DNA of 36,587 nucleotides from Flavobacteriaceae bacterium UBA7433 (GCA_002477565.1 DLQL01000032.1:1-36587), one strand, 5' to 3'. Numbered from the stretch's first letter, positions 7,761 through 17,936 are shown. The notes: a model not told the origin generated them from the sequence alone. Made by a program: numbers and translations.

Positions 7761-10160
7761 CTAAGCACCAATGATTTGAAGGTTGGTGAATTCTTTGGTC
7801 ACCACCAAGGAGTTGTTTTCAAACTTCAACTCTTTCAAATCCACAAATTCATTGTCTACCTTGATGGATGCAACCTCAAAAGGGAGTCCGTATACGTTGA
7901 TTTTAAACGTGTCGTAAGAAGTGATGTATTCGCCTCTTTTGTGGATGCGTACAATCAATTTGTTGTCCTTTCCTTGTACATTGAATTTCTTCAAGCTGTA
8001 ACGTCCTTTGGTGTAGTCGTAGCCGTCATTTGCATCTTCGTACAATTCAGAATCTTCTTTTCCTTTTTTATAGTAGACATCTAAAGTAAGTTGGTCGATG
8101 TCTTTTTCCCCTACGTATTGTTGCACGGGGTATTTTGGAATCACTGCACCTGCTTTTACAAAAATAGGCATGCTGTCCAATTCCGCATCTACCCATGTTT
8201 CTTTTCCTCCAGAAATCACTTCTTTGTTCCAAAAATTGAACCATTCTCCCCTTGGGATGTACATGCGACGTCCTTTGGAATTTGGTTCGTTGATGGGGCA
8301 AATCAAGATTTGATTTCCACAGACAAACTCATCGGTTCTGTAATGCGTATGGCTGTCCTCTTGGTCAAACAAGACCAAAGATTTCAACATGGGGATGTTT
8401 TCTTTTGAGTAGTGGTAAAAGGAGGTGTACAAATAAGGCAACAATTCGTAACGAATTTCGATAAACTTCCGAACCACATCTGTAATTTCATCATCAAAAG
8501 CCCAGGGTTCTTGGTCTCCATGATCCCCTGAGGAATGGGTTCTGCAAAAAGGATGAAAAGCACCGAGTTGGATCCAACGGGCATACAATTCTCCGTTGGG
8601 TTGTTCTGCAAAGCCTCCGATGTCAGAACCTGCAAAAGAAAAGCCTGACAAGGCCAAGCGCTGTGCTTGAATGTTGGCGATTTGCAAATGCTCCCATGTG
8701 GCGACATTGTCACCCATCCAGGTTGACGTATAACGTTGTGTTCCGGAATAGGCAGATCTGGTGATCACAAAAGGACGTTTCGGGTAGTTGAATTTTTTCA
8801 ATCCGTGATAGGTCGCTCTTGCCATTTGCATGCCGTAGATGTTGTGTGCTTTTTGATGACTGCACGGATTGCCGTCGTAATCATGGCGGACATCTGCCGG
8901 AAATGTTTTTCCGGGAACGTCCATTACAGCAGGTTCGTTCATGTCGTTCCATACGCCTTTGACTCCAATGTCTTCGATGAGTTCTTTGAACAATCCAGCC
9001 CACCAAGTTCTCACTTCAGCCCTGGTGAAATCTGGAAAGTAACACTCTCCGGGCCATACCTTTCCTTTCATATAAGGACCGTCGGCACGCTTGCAAAAAT
9101 AATCTTTGTCCAAAGCTTCTTTAAAGACACTGTATTCGTTGTCAATTTTAATTCCTGGATCGATGATCACGACTGTCTTAAAGCCGTCTTCTGCCAGTTC
9201 TTTGACCATTCTTTTCGGATTTGGAAAGTAATCTTTGCTCCATGTAAAACAGCGAAACCCTTCCATGTAGTCGATGTCTAAATAAATGGCGTCGCAAGGG
9301 ATTTTTAAATCCCTAAATTTTTGAGTGATCTCTTTGACATTGGACTCCGGATAATAGCTCCATTTGCATTGGTGGTAGCCCAAAGCCCACAGAGGAGGCA
9401 GTTCAGGAGTACCTGTCAAATCGGTATAGCTTTCCACCACATCTTGCATGTGGGGACCGTAGATAAAGTAGTAGTTCATCTCTCCACCTTGCGCCCAAAA
9501 ACTCGTTACATTTCTTCTTTCGTGGCAAAAGTCAAAATAGGTTCGGAAGGTGTTGTCAAAGAAAATACCATAGGATTTGTTGTTGTGCAAACCGGTGTAG
9601 AAAGGGATGGACTTGTAGATCGGGTCTGTGTCTTTTCCAAAGGCATAGGAATCCGTGGCCCAATTTTCAAAACGCCTGCCTTTGAGGTTAAGGTGTTGTG
9701 GTTTGTCACCCAATCCAAAGTAGCTTTCTCCGTTTTGTGCTGCTTTGCTCATCTTGACGATGTCGCCACCGAGCTCGTAACTTTCTTCCCAGTGAAAACC
9801 AAGTTCGTCTTCGAGAATCAGTTTGCCATCAACAAGGTCATAAATTGATTTTCTCAAGTCCAATTTGTAGATGTGACACAGCAATTTGGATGTGGTGATG
9901 CTGTATTTTTCTTCGTCTTCAGAGATATCAAGGTGGTTGAAACCGCGGTTGGCATCGTCGCAAATTGCATAGGAAAAATCGTTGTCGAATTTTCCGACAG
10001 TTGTGTATCGAAACCGAAGCATGCTATCTCGCAATACGGTCAATTGAAGAATGACGTTGTTCGCGCTTTTGAAGTTCAGGACATCTACATTCTTTGTATA
10101 GGCTGTTATTTGGGTTGGAAACAAGTCTCCTTTGTATTCCAATTCGGTATTTAAGATCAT
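7761..10160 (-). CDS. Cytoplasmic alpha-glucosidase, glycoside hydrolase family 31
   Basis: This 799-residue enzyme has the full GH31 layout: an N-terminal beta-sandwich (about 1-240), a TIM barrel, then proximal and distal C-terminal beta domains (DUF5110-like end). The nucleophile motif is WNDMNEP at 404-410, with Asp406 the catalytic base-nucleophile. The probable acid/base is Asp484 in WMGDN, and SDIGGF (512-517) and RTHSSGDHG complete the substrate pocket. There is no signal peptide, so the enzyme should act in the cytoplasm on alpha-glucans or maltooligosaccharides. It lies 173 bp downstream of glgB on the same strand, which suggests a part in glycogen turnover. Exact specificity (alpha-1,4, alpha-1,6 or transglucosylation) cannot be read from the sequence. 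Confidence 0.93.
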   Translation of the reverse strand: MILNTELEYKGDLFPTQITAYTKNVDVLNFKSANNVILQLTVLRDSMLRFRYTTVGKFDNDFSYAICDDANRGFNHLDISEDEEKYSITTSKLLCHIYKLDLRKSIYDLVDGKLILEDELGFHWEESYELGGDIVKMSKAAQNGESYFGLGDKPQHLNLKGRRFENWATDSYAFGKDTDPIYKSIPFYTGLHNNKSYGIFFDNTFRTYFDFCHERRNVTSFWAQGGEMNYYFIYGPHMQDVVESYTDLTGTPELPPLWALGYHQCKWSYYPESNVKEITQKFRDLKIPCDAIYLDIDYMEGFRCFTWSKDYFPNPKRMVKELAEDGFKTVVIIDPGIKIDNEYSVFKEALDKDYFCKRADGPYMKGKVWPGECYFPDFTRAEVRTWWAGLFKELIEDIGVKGVWNDMNEPAVMDVPGKTFPADVRHDYDGNPCSHQKAHNIYGMQMARATYHGLKKFNYPKRPFVITRSAYSGTQRYTSTWMGDNVATWEHLQIANIQAQRLALSGFSFAGSDIGGFAEQPNGELYARWIQLGAFHPFCRTHSSGDHGDQEPWAFDDEITDVVRKFIEIRYELLPYLYTSFYHYSKENIPMLKSLVLFDQEDSHTHYRTDEFVCGNQILICPINEPNSKGRRMYIPRGEWFNFWNKEVISGGKETWVDAELDSMPIFVKAGAVIPKYPVQQYVGEKDIDQLTLDVYYKKGKEDSELYEDANDGYDYTKGRYSLKKFNVQGKDNKLIVRIHKRGEYITSYDTFKINVYGLPFEVASIKVDNEFVDLKELKFENNSLVVTKEFTNLQIIGA

Positions 10161-10333
10161 GTCAATGGGGTTTTAATAGCACACTAAACTACTTAAAAAA
10201 ATAAGATTTCACACCCCTATTTGTTTAAAAATAAAGGAGGTTTATTGCGGATTTTTTAATTTACAAGAAATATAAATGGAATTTGATAGCCTCGAAAAAA
10301 ACAATTTGTTAAGAGCGAAAAGTTTCTTTTTTA

Positions 10334-12244
10334 TTAGGTGATTTTAAAGAGGATTATTCCCAGAGGAGGGATGCAAATCTTTGCAGAGTTCGACTTGAAA
10401 TGCCATGGTTTTTTGTCAATTTTTATTTTGTTAGGATTGCCAATGCCACTCCCTCCGTAGTCAAGTGCATCGCTGTTCAAAACTTCGACAAGATGCCCTG
10501 CTTTGGGAATGCCAATCAAATGATTTTCCCGAACGACTGGAGTGAAATTACACACGACAATCAGATCGTTTTTGGCGTCGTGTCCTTTTCTGATAAAGGA
10601 AAGCACAGAGTTTTCTTGATCTTCGTGATGGATCCATTCAAAACCTTCGATTCCAAAAGATTTTTCATAAAGGGCTGGACTGTTTTTGTAAAACACATTC
10701 AAATCCCTCACAAAGTTTTTTGTTTTTAAATGCCCTTCGTCTTCCAAGAGGTGCCAATCCAGGCTCTTCGAGAAATCCCATTCGTTTTCTTGACCAAATT
10801 CGCTGCCCATAAACATGAGGTTGGCTCCTGGATGTGCATACATATAGCCATACAACAAGCGCAAGTTTGCCAGTTTTTGCCATTTGTCACCGGGCATTCT
10901 CCCGAGAATGGAATGTTTTCCATAGACTACTTCATCATGAGATAACGGAAGCATGAAATTTTCGGTAAAGGCATAAGCCAGGCTAAAGGTGATTTTATTG
11001 TGGTGGTATTTTCGGTTGATGCTGTCTTCTTGAAAATACTCCAAGGTGTCGTGCATCCATCCCATCATCCACTTCATTCCAAAGCCAAGTCCACCAAGGT
11101 TTTCGGGTTTGGTTACCATTGGAAATGCGGTGGATTCTTCTGCAATGGTTTGTACGCCTTCGAAACTGGCATACACTTCTGTGTTGAAGTCTTTTAAAAA
11201 TGAGATGGCGTCTAAATTTTCTCTACCTCCATATTCATTGGGTTCCCATTCTCCATCTTCTCTCGAGTAATCCAAGTACAACATCGATGCAACTGCATCT
11301 ACGCGCAAGCCATCTATATGGTATTTGTCAAGCCAGAAAATAGCATTGCTGATCAAAAAAGAACGGACCTCATTTCTTCCGTAATTGAAAATAAGACTTT
11401 TCCAGTCTTGGTGGTATCCTTTCTTTCTATCTGGGTGTTCGTAGAGGTGAGAGCCGTCAAAAAAGCCCAATCCATGGTCGTCGGATGGAAAGTGAGAAGG
11501 TACCCAGTCCAAAATGACACCAATGTCGTTTTGATGGAGTTGGTCAATCAAAAACATAAATTCTTTTGGGCTTCCAAACCGCGATGTCGGCGCAAAGTAA
11601 CCCACCAATTGGTAGCCCCAAGATGGATCGTAAGGATATTCCATCACGGGCATAAATTCCACATGCGTATAGGCCATTTCTACCAAGTAAGTCACGAGTT
11701 TGTCTGCGAGTTCTAAGTAAGTCAGCGGTCGGTCTTGATCGACGTTGTACATCCATGATCCGAGGTGTACTTCTAAAACAGCATAGGGTTTGTCCAAGTC
11801 GTTTTTGTCTTTTCTGTAAGAGAGCCACTCTTTGTCCTTCCAAGCGTAATTTTCGATGTCATAGGCGACCGAAGCAGTTCGGGGAGGGTGTTCGCAAGAA
11901 AAGGCATAGGGGTCTGCTTTTTCAGTAACGATGCCGTTGTTGCTGCTGTGTATTTTGTATTTGTACTGCACGCCCATTTTTAGTCCTGGAACAAATCCTT
12001 CCCAAATTCCTGAACCGTCCCACCTCACTTGCAACAAGTGGTCTTTGGAGTTCCAAAAATTAAATTCTCCAATCAAAAAAACCTGCTCAGCAGAAGGGGC
12101 CCAAACAGCAAAATAGACACCCTCTTCACCGTCTACGGTAGCGGGGTGGGCTCCAAATTTCTCATAGAGTCTGTAATGTTTGCCGGCTTTGAATAAGTTG
12201 ATGTCAAATTCAGAAAATAAACTAAAGGGTTTTACATGGCCCAT
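10334..12244 (-). CDS. glgB: 1,4-alpha-glucan branching enzyme
   Basis: GlgB cuts an alpha-1,4 glucan and rejoins the piece by an alpha-1,6 bond, giving glycogen its branches. The 636-residue protein has one N-terminal CBM48 domain (about 25-115) and a GH13 barrel. Catalytic residues are visible: Asp316 in DGLRVDAV (nucleophile), Glu369 in IAEEST (acid), and the transition-state Asp437 in LPLSHDEVV. A C-terminal all-beta domain finishes the protein. It lacks the extra N1 domain of the E. coli enzyme, as in many Bacteroidota. It follows glgC by 69 bp on the same strand. Confidence 0.97.
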   Translation of the reverse strand: MGHVKPFSLFSEFDINLFKAGKHYRLYEKFGAHPATVDGEEGVYFAVWAPSAEQVFLIGEFNFWNSKDHLLQVRWDGSGIWEGFVPGLKMGVQYKYKIHSSNNGIVTEKADPYAFSCEHPPRTASVAYDIENYAWKDKEWLSYRKDKNDLDKPYAVLEVHLGSWMYNVDQDRPLTYLELADKLVTYLVEMAYTHVEFMPVMEYPYDPSWGYQLVGYFAPTSRFGSPKEFMFLIDQLHQNDIGVILDWVPSHFPSDDHGLGFFDGSHLYEHPDRKKGYHQDWKSLIFNYGRNEVRSFLISNAIFWLDKYHIDGLRVDAVASMLYLDYSREDGEWEPNEYGGRENLDAISFLKDFNTEVYASFEGVQTIAEESTAFPMVTKPENLGGLGFGMKWMMGWMHDTLEYFQEDSINRKYHHNKITFSLAYAFTENFMLPLSHDEVVYGKHSILGRMPGDKWQKLANLRLLYGYMYAHPGANLMFMGSEFGQENEWDFSKSLDWHLLEDEGHLKTKNFVRDLNVFYKNSPALYEKSFGIEGFEWIHHEDQENSVLSFIRKGHDAKNDLIVVCNFTPVVRENHLIGIPKAGHLVEVLNSDALDYGGSGIGNPNKIKIDKKPWHFKSNSAKICIPPLGIILFKIT

Positions 12245-12313
12245 AGGTAGAAAGGGTGTTTGACTGTGAAAAGCTGTACGTAAAAAAGTGCAGCTTGATT
12301 GGGTGCGCTATTT

Positions 12314-13582
12314 TTAGATGACGGTTCCGTTTTTGATGAGTGCGCCGTTTTTAATGACGACAATTCCATCTCGAACGGTGTACGTTTCTGTGTCGATGTC
12401 TTTGAGGTGAGGCCCTCCATTGATTCGCACGTCGTTTCCAATGCGAGCATTTTTGTCTACGATGCAATTGTTGATGTAGCAGCGTTCTCCGATACCGACA
12501 TATGGGGTGTTTGTTTTTTTACACTTTTCAATTGCTTCGATACTTTGGTAGCGGTCGCTTCCCATGATATAGGCATTTGAGATGCTGGTTCCCACACCGA
12601 TTCGACTTCGAATTCCGACGATGGAACGCTCGATTCTACTAGCACTGATGATGCCTCCTTCGGCAATGAGTGTTTTTTCTAATGTGGTTCCCGTGATTTT
12701 TGAAGGTGGTAAAATACGCGCTCTGGTCAACACACTTTTTGACTTGTCAAAAAGGTCAAATGCAGGAATGGAATCTGTCAATCCCAAGTTGGCATCAAAA
12801 AAGGAGGCAATCGTTCCAATGTCTGTCCAGTAGCCTTCGTATTGATAGCTCAATACCTTGTGTTTTTTGATGGCTTGTGGGATGATTTCTCCACCAAAAT
12901 CCATTGTGTCGCTGTCTTTGAGAACTTGAGATAGGAAGTCTCTGCTAAAAATATAAATTCCCATGGAAGCCAAATGATTTCTTCCTGCTTTTTTCATTTC
13001 TGGAGCGACTTCAGAAGTCCATTCGGGCAGCAATTCTTTAGAGGGTTTTTCAACAAAAGATTTGATCAAGTTGTTTTCATCCGTCTTGAGAATCCCAAAG
13101 CCAGTAGCTTCTTTTTCAGTGACAGGTAAGGTTGCGATGGACACTTCGGCTTTGCTTTGGATGTGGGCTTCTACCATTTCTGTAAAATCCATTTGGTAGA
13201 GTTGGTCTCCAGAAAGAATCAAAGCGTAGTCCCAGCTGTGTGTTAAAAAATGATGCATAGACTGTCGAACGGCATCTGCGGTTCCCTGAAACCAATTTGA
13301 GTTTCCAGGAGTTTGTTCTGCCGCCAAGACATCGACAAAGGCATCGTTGAAAAAACTAAAATTGTAGGTGTTCTTGATGTGTTTGTTTAATGAAGCGGAG
13401 TTGAACTGTGTCAGTACAAACATCCGGTCAATCCCTGAATTGACACAGTTCGAGATAGGGATGTCTACCAGGCGGTATTTTCCGGCAATTGGAACTGCGG
13501 GTTTTGAACGGGTGGTGGTGAGGGGTTGGAGTCTGCTTCCTTGACCGCCTCCTAAGATGATTCCTAAAACTTTCTTCTTCAT
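12314..13582 (-). CDS. glgC: Glucose-1-phosphate adenylyltransferase (ADP-glucose pyrophosphorylase)
   Basis: GlgC makes ADP-glucose from ATP and glucose-1-phosphate, the committed and usually allosterically controlled step of glycogen synthesis. The N-terminal nucleotidyltransferase domain has GGGQGSRLQPLT (11-22), the PAVPIAGKYRLVDIPISNC region (28-46), WFQGTADAVR (97-106) and the metal-binding ILSGDQLYQMDF (122-133). The C-terminal part from about 300 is a left-handed beta-helix with repeating hexads. The length of 422 is normal. It lies seven bases after the glgA stop, consistent with co-translation. Confidence 0.97.
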   Translation of the reverse strand: MKKKVLGIILGGGQGSRLQPLTTTRSKPAVPIAGKYRLVDIPISNCVNSGIDRMFVLTQFNSASLNKHIKNTYNFSFFNDAFVDVLAAEQTPGNSNWFQGTADAVRQSMHHFLTHSWDYALILSGDQLYQMDFTEMVEAHIQSKAEVSIATLPVTEKEATGFGILKTDENNLIKSFVEKPSKELLPEWTSEVAPEMKKAGRNHLASMGIYIFSRDFLSQVLKDSDTMDFGGEIIPQAIKKHKVLSYQYEGYWTDIGTIASFFDANLGLTDSIPAFDLFDKSKSVLTRARILPPSKITGTTLEKTLIAEGGIISASRIERSIVGIRSRIGVGTSISNAYIMGSDRYQSIEAIEKCKKTNTPYVGIGERCYINNCIVDKNARIGNDVRINGGPHLKDIDTETYTVRDGIVVIKNGALIKNGTVI

Positions 13583-13589
13583 AGCTTGA

Positions 13590-15014
13590 TTAATTTTGAT
13601 GGGTTAACGATTGATACAGTTCGATATAATTGGTTGCAGCGCTGTCCCAGGAATGGTCAATCTGCATGATTTGTTTTCTGATTTTTTTAAATCGGGTTTG
13701 GTCTTGGTAAAGACCACAAGCTCTTTTGACTGCATGCGTCGCTTCTGCGACAGTAGTATGTTCATGACAAATTCCGAATCCGCCTTTGGAATCGATGTCG
13801 ATTACCGTGTCTTTTAATCCACCGATGGAACGAACAATGGGAAGGGTGCCATAGCGAAGTGCATACATTTGGTTCAGTCCACAAGGCTCTACGCGAGATG
13901 GCATGAGTAAGAAGTCAGCTCCTGCATACATGAGGTGCGACAATTTTTCGTCGTAGCCAATATAGGTGTTGTAATTTCCTTTGAATCGCGCTTTTAGTGT
14001 GTCTAGCTGTTTTTCTACTTCGGAGTCTCCGGACCCTAAAATCAAGATGTTCAAATCCAGTTCAGAGTCTTTTAGCAAGGTCTCGAAAATTTCAGGCAAC
14101 AATTCGGCTCCCTTTTCACCCACCAATCTGCCGATAAAAACAAATAGGGGTTTTTTGGGATCCAATTCGAATTGATCACACAAAAATAGTTTGTTGTTTC
14201 TCTTTCCTGAATCAATGGTGTTGGAATGAAAGTTTTTTGAGATCATGGGGTCTGTTTCCGGGTCCCAAACCTCGGTATCGATTCCGTTTAAGATGCCCGA
14301 TGACTTTCCTTTTTCATTGTCCAAAAGCCATTCGAGTCCGTTTGCTGCTGCTCTCAATTCAATCAAATAGCTCGGAGAAACAGTTGTGATTTTCCATGCA
14401 CATTTGATGGCTGCAGCCAAGGGGTTTATTTGTTCTGCCCACTCCAAAAGTCCGGAATGCGAAAGGTCGTATTCTGGAAAATAATGCAATTTTTCAAAAG
14501 AAAATTGTCCTTGGTACTGCGCATTGTGAATGGTCAAAACAGAAGGCGTGTCGCTCAAAGATTCGTATTTGTGTGCTTTGCTCATCATAAAGGGGATGAG
14601 TCCCGTATGGTGGTCGTGGCAATGCACGAGCTCAGGTTTTGTTTCGAGGTGTAAAAACCAATCCAAAGTCGTTTTTTGGAAAGCGAGGAAACGTTCCGTG
14701 TCGTCTGGGTAGCTGTAGACATCTTCTCGGTCCAATAAGCCTGGAATTTTGACAGTGTACAACGGGTAACCCAATTTGGAGGACTGCAAGGCTAGGACGC
14801 TCGCTTCGTATTGGGTGTCGCCCATTTCAATGCGAGTCGTGTGAACAATTGTATACGTGTTGTTTTGGTTGAATTTATTTTCATAGTAAGGCATGACAAC
14901 AGCTGTCTCGAAGCCTAATTTATTTTGGTATTTGGGAAGGGATCCTACAACATCTGCCAATCCGCCAACTTTTGCTACGGGATAGCATTCGGCGCTTATA
15001 TGAATAATTTTCAT
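13590..15014 (-). CDS. glgA: Glycogen synthase (ADP-glucose, GT5)
   Basis: GlgA extends the alpha-1,4 glucan chain from ADP-glucose. The 474 residues comprise two Rossmann-like lobes of the GT-B fold. The N-lobe carries the K-V-G-G-L motif (Lys15 to Leu19) followed by ADVVGSLPK, which binds the ADP-glucose phosphates. The C-lobe has VFIGRLVGEKG and the EPCGLNQMYALRYG retaining-transferase signature. No signal peptide is present. It is the first gene of the glgA-glgC-glgB-GH31 block. In the 159-bp gap upstream I found no perfect TAnnTTTG box; a TATGTTTA sequence close to the ATG is one mismatch away. Confidence 0.97.
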   Translation of the reverse strand: MKIIHISAECYPVAKVGGLADVVGSLPKYQNKLGFETAVVMPYYENKFNQNNTYTIVHTTRIEMGDTQYEASVLALQSSKLGYPLYTVKIPGLLDREDVYSYPDDTERFLAFQKTTLDWFLHLETKPELVHCHDHHTGLIPFMMSKAHKYESLSDTPSVLTIHNAQYQGQFSFEKLHYFPEYDLSHSGLLEWAEQINPLAAAIKCAWKITTVSPSYLIELRAAANGLEWLLDNEKGKSSGILNGIDTEVWDPETDPMISKNFHSNTIDSGKRNNKLFLCDQFELDPKKPLFVFIGRLVGEKGAELLPEIFETLLKDSELDLNILILGSGDSEVEKQLDTLKARFKGNYNTYIGYDEKLSHLMYAGADFLLMPSRVEPCGLNQMYALRYGTLPIVRSIGGLKDTVIDIDSKGGFGICHEHTTVAEATHAVKRACGLYQDQTRFKKIRKQIMQIDHSWDSAATNYIELYQSLTHQN

Positions 15015-15173
15015 CGTAATTTCTTTAAAAAATAAACATACGGAAAATATTTAAAAATACTCTTTGTACACTTCTGTTTTTTTTAAAAAAACCGTGAATT
15101 TTCAGGGGTATTTCTAAGGAAGCGATTTGTTTTTAATACCAGAAACGATTTGCAGGTGTTTTGCAGATTTCTA

Positions 15174-15920
15174 CTAAATGACAATTTGAAAAGCAATGGG
15201 TAAGTAATAGCGCACATTTACAGGGGTTCCTCGTTGTTTGCCAGGCGTCATTTTTGGCAAGGATTTGATTATTTTGATGACTTCTCTTTCCAGTCTGGGA
15301 TGGGGTGCTCTTGCTTTGATCTCTGTAACAGCCCCTTTGGTGTCGATAGTAAACATCACAGAAATTCTTTTTCTCCCTTCCGAAAGTCCAAGGTCATTCG
15401 CCAAGTTGACATCGAACTTGCGGGACACGTATGCGCGAATTTTTTTAGAAAAACAAACTTTCAATTCTTGTCTGTCTCCTTTGCAACCTGGAAATACAGG
15501 AACGTCTTCAATGACAGTGAAGGGGACGTCCTCTGTGATTTCTTCAACCTCTTGGCACTCTACAATACCCTCCATATCGACACTATCTGTAAAGGCTTCT
15601 ACGGCTTCGTGCTCGTCTGTTTCTGTGGTTTGAATGATGCTCTCTTCAAGGGTTTCTGTGTTTTTAATAATTTCAAAGACTTCTGAAGTTACTGGTGGAG
15701 GTTTTGGCGCCGGGCTTACAGGCTGGATCCGGTGGATGACCAAGGCATCTTCTTCCTCCTCAGAGGACAAGTGTACCGATTCAAATTCGGCAATTTGACT
15801 TTTGTAGGTCTTGTATTCGAGAAGTACATAGACGGTGAACAAGGACAGAGCCAAGCCAATCTGTAAAAAGAGGAGGCTGTAATTTTCGAGTCGGAATTTT
15901 GGATTTTTTTTGATTTCCAT
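15174..15920 (-). CDS. Energy transducer TonB-family protein
   Basis: This 248-residue protein has a short basic cytoplasmic start, one membrane helix (about 16-33), a periplasmic linker with a proline-rich patch (PVSPAPKPPP near 68-77) and acidic stretches. It ends in a TonB C-terminal domain (about 150-248) with the DVPVFPGCKG lead-in typical of Bacteroidota TonB proteins. TonB proteins pass proton-motive energy from ExbB-ExbD to outer-membrane receptors. No exbB or exbD adjoins it, so it must share ExbBD with another locus, perhaps the one at 27264-28420. It lies between lepA and glgA on the same strand. A TAGGTTTTG sequence upstream is one base off the -7 consensus. Confidence 0.9.
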   Translation of the reverse strand: MEIKKNPKFRLENYSLLFLQIGLALSLFTVYVLLEYKTYKSQIAEFESVHLSSEEEEDALVIHRIQPVSPAPKPPPVTSEVFEIIKNTETLEESIIQTTETDEHEAVEAFTDSVDMEGIVECQEVEEITEDVPFTVIEDVPVFPGCKGDRQELKVCFSKKIRAYVSRKFDVNLANDLGLSEGRKRISVMFTIDTKGAVTEIKARAPHPRLEREVIKIIKSLPKMTPGKQRGTPVNVRYYLPIAFQIVI

Positions 15921-16103
15921 AGGCCAGTTCGCATCAGATATGAATCAATTTGCTTCGGTTTCCTAGGGGGAATCGTGTCAAAAGAAGACGAGGTTTTTTT
16001 TGAGTGTGTTCTCTTTGCCAACATGGGTTTTTTACAAAACCTATTCAAAAGGCACCTATTTTAAAGGTACAAAGATTTTCTAAAAAAAGAAAAAAATAGA
16101 ACT

Positions 16104-17900
16104 TTAATCGTTTAGTTTGAGTACAGCCATAAAGGCTTCTTGAGGAATCTCGACATTTCCAACTTGACGCATTCTCTTTTTCCCTTTCTTTTGTTTTTCT
16201 AAGAGTTTACGCTTTCTTGAAATATCTCCCCCATAACATTTGGCTGTCACATCTTTCCGAAGCGCTTTGGTGGTTTCTCTGGAAATGATTTTAGCCCCAA
16301 TAGCGGCTTGAATGGGAATGTCAAATTGTTGTCGAGGGATCAATTCTTTTAATTTCTCACACATTTTTTTACCGATAGAATACGCATTGTCCGCGTGAAG
16401 CAATGCAGAAAGCGCATCAACAGGTTGTCCATTGAGCAAGATATCAACGCGAACTAGTTTTGAAGACTTCATTCCAATTGGATGGTAGTCAAAAGAGGCA
16501 TAGCCTTTGGACACTGTTTTTAGGCGGTCGTAAAAATCAAATACAATTTCTGCGAGTGGCATTTCAAATAGCAGCTCCACCCGCTGGGTGGTCAAATAGG
16601 ACTGGTTGACAATCTGCCCTCTTTTTTCAATGCAAAGCCCCATGACAGGTCCCACAAAGTCTGATTTGGTGATGATGGATGCTTTGATATAAGGTTCTTC
16701 CACGCGGTCCAATCTTGAAGGATCGGGCAAGTCGGTAGGGTTGTTGAGCAACACGATTGTGTCGGGTTCTTTTTTTGTGTAAGCGTGGTAGGAAACGTTG
16801 GGAACAGTGGTGATCACTGTCATGTTGAACTCGCGTTCCAAGCGTTCTTGGATAATTTCCATGTGCAGCATTCCGAGAAATCCACATCGAAATCCAAATC
16901 CCAAAGCGGCAGAGCTTTCAGGAGCAAAAACCAAAGAAGCATCGTTCAGTTGCAGCTTTTCCATCGAGTAGCGCAATTCTTCATAATCTTCGGTGTCTAC
17001 AGGGTAAATCCCCGCAAATACCATCGGTTTTACATCTTCAAAACCGTCGATGATTTCAGTTGTTGGATTGGCGGCATCTGTAATGGTGTCTCCAACTTTT
17101 ACTTCTTTTGCGGTTTTGATGCCCGTAATCAAATAGCCGACATCTCCTGTTTTTACCGATTTTTTGACCACTTGACTGAGCTTTAAAGTACCGACTTCGT
17201 CTGCAAAATACTCATTGTTGGTCGCCATAAATTTGATGCGTTGTCCTTTTTTTATCTCTCCATTCATTACGCGGAAATAGGTTTCAATACCGCGGTAAGA
17301 ATTGTAGACAGAGTCAAAAATCAAGGCTTGTAAAGGCGCTTCTGGATCTCCTTTTGGAGCAGGAATTCGTTCGACGATGGCTTCTAAAATTGCGTCCACA
17401 CCAAAACCTGTTTTCCCACTTGCGTGAATCACCTCCTCCGGGTCGCAACCCAAGAGATCTACGATGTCATCTGTCACTTCTTCTGGATTGGCACTCGGTA
17501 AGTCTACTTTGTTCAGTACGGGAATGATTTCCAAATCGTTTTCCAAAGCCAGATACAGGTTGGAAATGGTCTGTGCTTGAATGCTTTGTGCAGCATCGAC
17601 GATCAACAAAGCGCCTTCACAAGCTGCGATAGATCTTGAAACTTCGTACGAGAAATCGACGTGTCCTGGAGTATCAATAAGATTAAATACATACTCTTCC
17701 CCTTTGTAGGTGTACTCCATTTGTATCGCGTGGCTCTTGATAGTGATGCCGCGTTCTCGCTCAAGGTCCATGTTGTCAAGCAATTGGTCTTTTTTCTCCC
17801 GATCGGAAATGGCGCCTGTATAATCCAACAAGCGGTCTGCCAAGGTGCTTTTACCGTGGTCAATATGTGCGATGATGCAAAAATTCCTGATGTTCTTCAT
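16104..17900 (-). CDS. lepA: Elongation factor 4 (LepA) GTPase
   Basis: LepA is a ribosome-bound GTPase related to EF-G that acts on stalled or mistranslocated ribosomes and in ribosome assembly. GTPase motifs are intact: G1 AHIDHGKST (11-19), G2 RGIT (50-53), G3 DTPGH (76-80) and G4 NKVD (130-133). Domains II, III and V follow, and the C-terminal domain special to LepA is present, with CYGGDISRKRKLLEKQ and a lysine-rich tail. Domain IV of EF-G is absent, as it should be. The 598-residue length is standard. A TATCTTTG box lies 29 bases upstream of the ATG. Confidence 0.98.
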   Translation of the reverse strand: MKNIRNFCIIAHIDHGKSTLADRLLDYTGAISDREKKDQLLDNMDLERERGITIKSHAIQMEYTYKGEEYVFNLIDTPGHVDFSYEVSRSIAACEGALLIVDAAQSIQAQTISNLYLALENDLEIIPVLNKVDLPSANPEEVTDDIVDLLGCDPEEVIHASGKTGFGVDAILEAIVERIPAPKGDPEAPLQALIFDSVYNSYRGIETYFRVMNGEIKKGQRIKFMATNNEYFADEVGTLKLSQVVKKSVKTGDVGYLITGIKTAKEVKVGDTITDAANPTTEIIDGFEDVKPMVFAGIYPVDTEDYEELRYSMEKLQLNDASLVFAPESSAALGFGFRCGFLGMLHMEIIQERLEREFNMTVITTVPNVSYHAYTKKEPDTIVLLNNPTDLPDPSRLDRVEEPYIKASIITKSDFVGPVMGLCIEKRGQIVNQSYLTTQRVELLFEMPLAEIVFDFYDRLKTVSKGYASFDYHPIGMKSSKLVRVDILLNGQPVDALSALLHADNAYSIGKKMCEKLKELIPRQQFDIPIQAAIGAKIISRETTKALRKDVTAKCYGGDISRKRKLLEKQKKGKKRMRQVGNVEIPQEAFMAVLKLND

Positions 17901-17928
17901 TTCGTAGTTTCTTTCTTCTCGTGCGAGG

Positions 17929-17936
17929 CAAAGATA
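17929..17936 (-). promoter_or_regulatory. Probable -7 promoter element for lepA
   Basis: The reverse strand reads TATCTTTG, an exact TAnnTTTG, placing the transcription start about 25 bases before the lepA ATG. No TTG is seen at a good -33 distance. Confidence 0.55.

Noticed and set aside
10276..10341. Tiny plus-strand frame of 21 codons between glgB and the GH31 gene.
   Set aside because: No promoter, no hydrophobic or conserved pattern, and AT-rich intergenic DNA commonly yields such frames.
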